This document shows, in pieces, positions 63,952 to 64,000 of a DNA stretch of 64,000 nt. The stretch comes from an uncultured SAR116 cluster alpha proteobacterium (lineage in GTDB: Bacteria; Pseudomonadota; Alphaproteobacteria; Puniceispirillales; Puniceispirillaceae). The translations under genes were made by a program, and so were the position numbers. The stretch spans positions 20,417-84,416 of the forward strand of contig CABYPW010000011.1 of assembly GCA_902520885.1 (NCBI GenBank). Direction: 5' to 3'. Numbering within the stretch: position 1 is the first letter of the stretch; the number at the start of each line of letters is the position of its first letter. The notes beneath the pieces are model-generated. The model worked only from the letters and a program-made list of their open reading frames with translations, did no database searches and had not been told where the DNA came from.

Positions 63952-64000
63952 TTAAACGTTATTTAATTTTTTCCAAATTCTATTGGGAGTTGCTGGCATC
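63952..64000 (-). CDS. C-terminal end of a probable xanthine/CO-dehydrogenase-type molybdenum large subunit
   Basis: On the minus strand a TAA at 63954-63952 ends a frame whose last residues are MPATPNRIWKKLNNV. The P-A-T-P-x-R/K-[VI]-W ending is typical of large subunits of xanthine dehydrogenase and aerobic CO-dehydrogenase-like molybdoenzymes. The rest of the gene is beyond the window. With only 15 residues the call is tentative. Confidence 0.4.
   Translation of the reverse strand, partial: MPATPNRIWKKLNNV

Noticed and set aside
1..64000. CRISPR arrays, tRNA or rRNA genes, intact insertion sequences
   Set aside because: No regularly spaced repeats, cloverleaf-like segments or transposase frames were seen on reading; a tRNAscan or repeat search was not possible here.

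Overview
The window is low-GC, gene-dense DNA from a proteobacterium. The gene content suggests a free-living marine alphaproteobacterium of SAR116-like type: two tripartite tricarboxylate (TTT) transporters, a TRAP transporter, a sulfatase, many small oxidoreductases and a glyoxylate/serine module. That placement is inference from gene content; there is no rRNA or other marker gene in the window, and I saw no tRNA gene or CRISPR array.

Region 1 (1-24 kb) is a surface-polysaccharide locus. It opens with the end of a type I secretion adaptor and a small conserved protein. Glycosyltransferases and a complete dTDP-L-rhamnose set (rmlA, rmlC, rmlD, rmlB) follow. Next come a 2-oxoglutarate oxygenase, a large three-module glycosyltransferase of rhamnan-synthesis type, several methyltransferases and an alpha/beta hydrolase. 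The GDP-sugar block then holds manC, manB, gmd and fcl. This locus is decaying: I read a truncated sulfotransferase, a methyltransferase split by a 4-bp tandem duplication, a C-terminal scrap of a second fcl, a multiply frameshifted tyrosine-recombinase relic and a gmd with an internal deletion. dTDP-rhamnose and GDP-mannose should still be made, but GDP-fucose synthesis looks broken.

Region 2 (23.5-48 kb) is catabolic. Two TTT systems with different gene orders (tctC-tctB-tctA and tctC-tctA-tctB) each lie next to a gene for a roughly 410-residue LVIVD-type beta-propeller protein. The two propellers are close paralogues that share many invariant histidines. Around them sit a G3E GTPase, an acyl-CoA ligase, a ketopantoate reductase-like protein, a TauE/SafE permease, a cupin, a GMC oxidoreductase, an aldo/keto reductase, a metallo-beta-lactamase-fold hydrolase, a SIS-domain isomerase, an Asp/Glu racemase-like protein, a sulfatase, RsmJ, a GMC gene reduced to its two ends, and glycerol-3-phosphate dehydrogenase.

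Region 3 (48-64 kb) holds a TRAP transporter, an RND efflux pair whose adaptor has an unusual C-terminal beta-rich extension, and a glyoxylate/serine/glycerate module: glycerate 2-kinase, aldehyde dehydrogenase, serine-glyoxylate-type aminotransferase and a large FAD/Fe-S 2-hydroxyacid dehydrogenase. The last bases carry the end of a probable xanthine/CO-dehydrogenase-type large subunit on the minus strand.

The best candidate for an undescribed system is the repeated pairing of a histidine-rich propeller protein with a TTT transporter. In the first copy a 246-residue protein of unknown function is part of the same operon.
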